From an uncultured Coriobacteriaceae bacterium (GTDB taxonomy: Bacteria > Actinomycetota > Coriobacteriia > Coriobacteriales > Atopobiaceae), in assembly GCA_900552935.1 (NCBI GenBank), contig USBN01000009.1, positions 1 through 41,225 on the forward strand: DNA of 41,225 nucleotides, given 5' to 3'. Each line of letters begins with the position of its first letter. Position 1 is the first letter of the stretch. A program made the position numbers and the translations under genes. Below, one piece after another: positions 39,200 to 41,225 of this stretch. The notes under the pieces are model-generated. The model was not told the DNA's origin. It worked only from the letters and a program-made list of their open reading frames with translations, and searched no databases.

Positions 39200-40459
39200 A
39201 TGGACGTCATTATGGGCGCCTTGAACTGGTATGCGGCGCTGCCGTCTTCCGTCATGGTCATGATCGGAATTTTTTTGGTTGGCTTGCTTCTCGCTAGGCT
39301 GAAGGTGGGCGAAGCCCTGCGCTGTTCCATCTACGTTGCCGGTGCGCTCGTTGCGATGAGCACGATGGTCGGCATGTTCTCCGGCGCAGCGACCCCGATC
39401 CTCATGCAGGTCGTTGAGGCGACCGGCCTCAAGCTTGACATCATCGACCTCGGCCTTGGCTCGGCGTACTCCTCCGTCCTCTTCCCACTGAGCTTCTACG
39501 CGATCCTCCTCGTCGTCGGCCTTGCCGTTAACGCCCTGATGATCGTCCTCAAGCTCACGGACACCTTCGACGTCGACGTCTTCAACTACTCCGTCTGGGC
39601 CCTGGCCTCGTCCTACGTCTGGGCGATCACCGGCAGCGTTCCCCTCGCCATCGTCGCCTACATCATCAACGAGGTTGTCGTCCTCAAGCTCGCCGACATC
39701 ACCGCGCCTGCTATCCAGGATGCCTACGGCCTCGACGGCGTCTCCATCCCCCACGGCAACGCCGTCATCTTTGCCCCGGTCGGCATGGCCGTGAACTGGG
39801 TTATCGAGAAGATCCCCGCCCTTGCCAAGATCGACTGGAGCACCGACAAGATCGAGGAGCGCTTCGGCGGCCTCATTTCCCCGTCCATGATCGGTTTCGT
39901 CATGGGCATCGTTCTCGGCATTGCTGGCGGCCAGAATGTGGGCCAGACCCTTCTCCTCGGCGTCACCGTCGCCGCCTTCATGATCGTCTTCCCCCGCGTT
40001 GAGAACGTGCTGGTCGAGGGCATCACTCCGGTCGCCGATGGCATGCGTGAAATCTGTGCCAAGAAGTTCAACCGCGAGCTCAACATCGGCCTCGACGCCG
40101 CCATCCTCATCGGCATGCCCGACGTCATGGCAACGGGCATCCTGGTCACCCCGGTCGTGCTCCTGCTCGCGTTCATTCTCCCGGGCAACCGCGTCCTGCC
40201 CATGGCTGACCTCGCAATCGCTGCCCCGTTCCTGATCAGCTGCTGCATGCCCTACTGCAAGAAGAACATCTTCCGTGGCTTCATCGCGGGCGTCATCGTC
40301 ATGATCATTACGCTCTACGTCTGCACCGCGACGGCTGGCTGGTACACGCAGTGCGCGGCTATGAATGGCCTGCCCTTCGAGTCGATTTCCACGACGCTGG
40401 GCATTGGCTCGAGCTGGGTCGCGTGGGCAATCGGGCAGGGGTTCGCGCTCTTCGCCTAA
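39200..40459 (+). CDS. PTS galactitol-type IIC protein
   Basis: A 419-residue membrane permease of the Gat family, which is unrelated in sequence to the mannose-family IIC upstream. VSIPHGNAVIFAPVGMAVNW and GLDAAILIGMPDVMATGILV are family-typical; about ten or more membrane segments. It would move a hexitol or pentitol-like sugar, with IIB and IIA encoded next. AAAGGGAGG precedes the ATG. The TGAAACAAC box at 39122-39130 in its leader matches one in front of the MFS gene, hinting at shared RpiR control. Confidence 0.92.
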   Translation: MDVIMGALNWYAALPSSVMVMIGIFLVGLLLARLKVGEALRCSIYVAGALVAMSTMVGMFSGAATPILMQVVEATGLKLDIIDLGLGSAYSSVLFPLSFYAILLVVGLAVNALMIVLKLTDTFDVDVFNYSVWALASSYVWAITGSVPLAIVAYIINEVVVLKLADITAPAIQDAYGLDGVSIPHGNAVIFAPVGMAVNWVIEKIPALAKIDWSTDKIEERFGGLISPSMIGFVMGIVLGIAGGQNVGQTLLLGVTVAAFMIVFPRVENVLVEGITPVADGMREICAKKFNRELNIGLDAAILIGMPDVMATGILVTPVVLLLAFILPGNRVLPMADLAIAAPFLISCCMPYCKKNIFRGFIAGVIVMIITLYVCTATAGWYTQCAAMNGLPFESISTTLGIGSSWVAWAIGQGFALFA

Positions 40460-40622
40460 CGGCTCCCTTCTCCGGACGGCGGCGCGGAGTCCCTCCTCGC
40501 AGCGTCGCCGTCCTCCCTGTCCCCAATGCGTCACGACTGTCCAGGTTTGCGCAGCGTGACGTCGCACCAAGGCGCGCAGCCTCGCGCGCATTTCTAAAAC
40601 CCCAAATCGTCAGGAGTCACTC

Positions 40623-40907
40623 ATGGAAGCCAAGAAGATTGTCGTTGCCTGCGGAACCGGCGGCGTGACCTCGAAGAACATCGCAATGAAGATCGAGAAG
40701 TACCTCAAGGGCAAGGGCATCGACGCCAAGACCTCCACCTGTCGCGTGAGCGAGGTGGCCGCCCTGGTCTCCCAGATTCACCCGGACGTCGTCTGCTCGG
40801 CGACGCAGCTGCCGCCGCTCGACGTACCCACGATTAAGGCGACCGCCATTCTAACGGGCGTCGGTGCGGACAAGGTCTTCGAGCAGATTTTCGACATCGT
40901 GAAGTAA
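40623..40907 (+). CDS. PTS galactitol-type IIB protein
   Basis: A 94-residue IIB with the phospho-cysteine loop VVACGTGG (C10), as in GatB. It receives phosphate from IIA and phosphorylates the sugar carried by the IIC encoded upstream. It lies 163 bases after IIC, a rather wide gap that contains ATTTCTAAAACC (40590-40601), a 12-base match to element A. CAGGAGTC precedes the ATG. Confidence 0.93.
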   Translation: MEAKKIVVACGTGGVTSKNIAMKIEKYLKGKGIDAKTSTCRVSEVAALVSQIHPDVVCSATQLPPLDVPTIKATAILTGVGADKVFEQIFDIVK

Positions 40908-40961
40908 CGGACGCTGCGGACGGCGCGAGAGCGTCGTCCCAAGCGTTCGGGAGGGACTAAC

Positions 40962-41225
40962 GTGAGCGAGAAGATTGCGATAAAACCCGAGCTGGTGATT
41001 CCGGATCTCATGGCCGCCGATTCGCAGGACGCGATCAGGCAGCTCGGCGAGGCCCTCGTGTCCGCTGGCTATGCGAAGGGCTCCTACGTCGACGTCGTGC
41101 TTGAGCGCGAGAAGAGCTATCCCACCGGCATCGAGTTCCCGCTTTGCGGCGTGGCGATGCCCCACGGCGAGCCGGACGACGTGCTCGACGCTGCCATCGC
41201 GATTGGCCGCTGCGCCAATCCGGTC
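40962..41225 (+). CDS. PTS fructose/galactitol-type IIA protein (cut by window end)
   Basis: The first 88 codons of a IIA domain of the fructose/mannitol/galactitol type. SYPTGIEFPLCGVAMPHGE holds the active histidine, H68. It starts at a GTG at 40962 with GGGAGGG 7 bases before it. The frame is open to the last base, so about half the protein (family about 150 residues) lies outside. It is the phosphate donor for the IIB upstream. Confidence 0.9.
   Translation, partial: MSEKIAIKPELVIPDLMAADSQDAIRQLGEALVSAGYAKGSYVDVVLEREKSYPTGIEFPLCGVAMPHGEPDDVLDAAIAIGRCANPV

Noticed and set aside
39197..40591. Minus-strand open frame of 464 codons opposite the galactitol-type IIC gene
   Set aside because: It is a mirror of the real gene with Asp/Glu/Arg-rich nonsense and no RBS or domain.
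1..41225. tRNA, rRNA or prophage genes
   Set aside because: I saw no cloverleaf with a T-loop consensus, no rRNA-like stretch, and no integrase or phage structural gene. A covariance-model scan would settle the tRNA question.

Overview
The window is GC-rich with strongly G/C-ending codons, ordinary Shine-Dalgarno sites (AAGGAGG-like), many GC-rich intergenic palindromes and a mix of sugar PTS, ABC importer and housekeeping genes. Together these suggest a gut actinobacterium of class Coriobacteriia (Collinsella or Olsenella type). That assignment is inference from composition and gene content; no rRNA or tRNA gene is present to confirm it.

Region by region. (1) 1-3200: a terminator from a gene outside the window, a broken azlC-like remnant, a LacI-family regulator, and an allulose-6-phosphate-type epimerase preceded by several LacI-type palindromes. 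(2) 3330-9920: two overlapping metallophosphoesterase genes, a choloylglycine-hydrolase-family amidase, an RsmJ-like methyltransferase, a metal-dependent amidohydrolase, an uncharacterised protein, and a peptide deformylase homologue whose catalytic Glu is replaced by Gly. (3) 10190-15011: an XRE-type HTH fused to an AlaA-type aminotransferase, a winged-helix-like protein with a long RGG/DRGG tail, a cation diffusion facilitator, and (minus strand) the EngB GTPase. (4) 15164-22949: a DUF3516-type Ski2-like helicase, an amino-acid ABC permease and binding protein with no ATPase, a PAP2 phosphatase, and a coupled pair of which one encodes an EP-repeat protein with an excisionase-type HTH. (5) 23056-26166: a complete three-gene ABC importer of the TrpXYZ (COG2984/4120/1101) type, with hairpins between and after its genes. 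(6) 26791-31264, mostly minus strand: asparaginase coupled to an HD-domain protein, a HAD phosphatase and an RpiR-family regulator, plus one tiny membrane protein on the plus strand. (7) 31565 to the end, plus strand: an MFS permease, then a catabolic operon (class II aldolase, mannose-family PTS IIA, IIB, IIC and IID, aldo/keto reductase, alpha/beta hydrolase), then a galactitol-type PTS (IIC, IIB and a IIA cut by the window edge).

How it works together: regions 6 and 7 read as a carbohydrate-uptake island. A phosphosugar-sensing RpiR regulator stands divergent from the MFS gene and the mannose-type PTS/aldolase/reductase/esterase operon, and a second PTS follows. The sugar cannot be told from sequence.

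The most unusual structures are a pair of inversely oriented, MITE-like elements (26466-26750 and 38785-39042) whose ends are homologous while their interiors are not; the HTH-aminotransferase fusion, which carries a well-formed internal ribosome binding site exactly at the domain boundary; the RGG-tailed protein; the Glu-less deformylase; and a row of in-frame amber codons behind a binding-protein gene.
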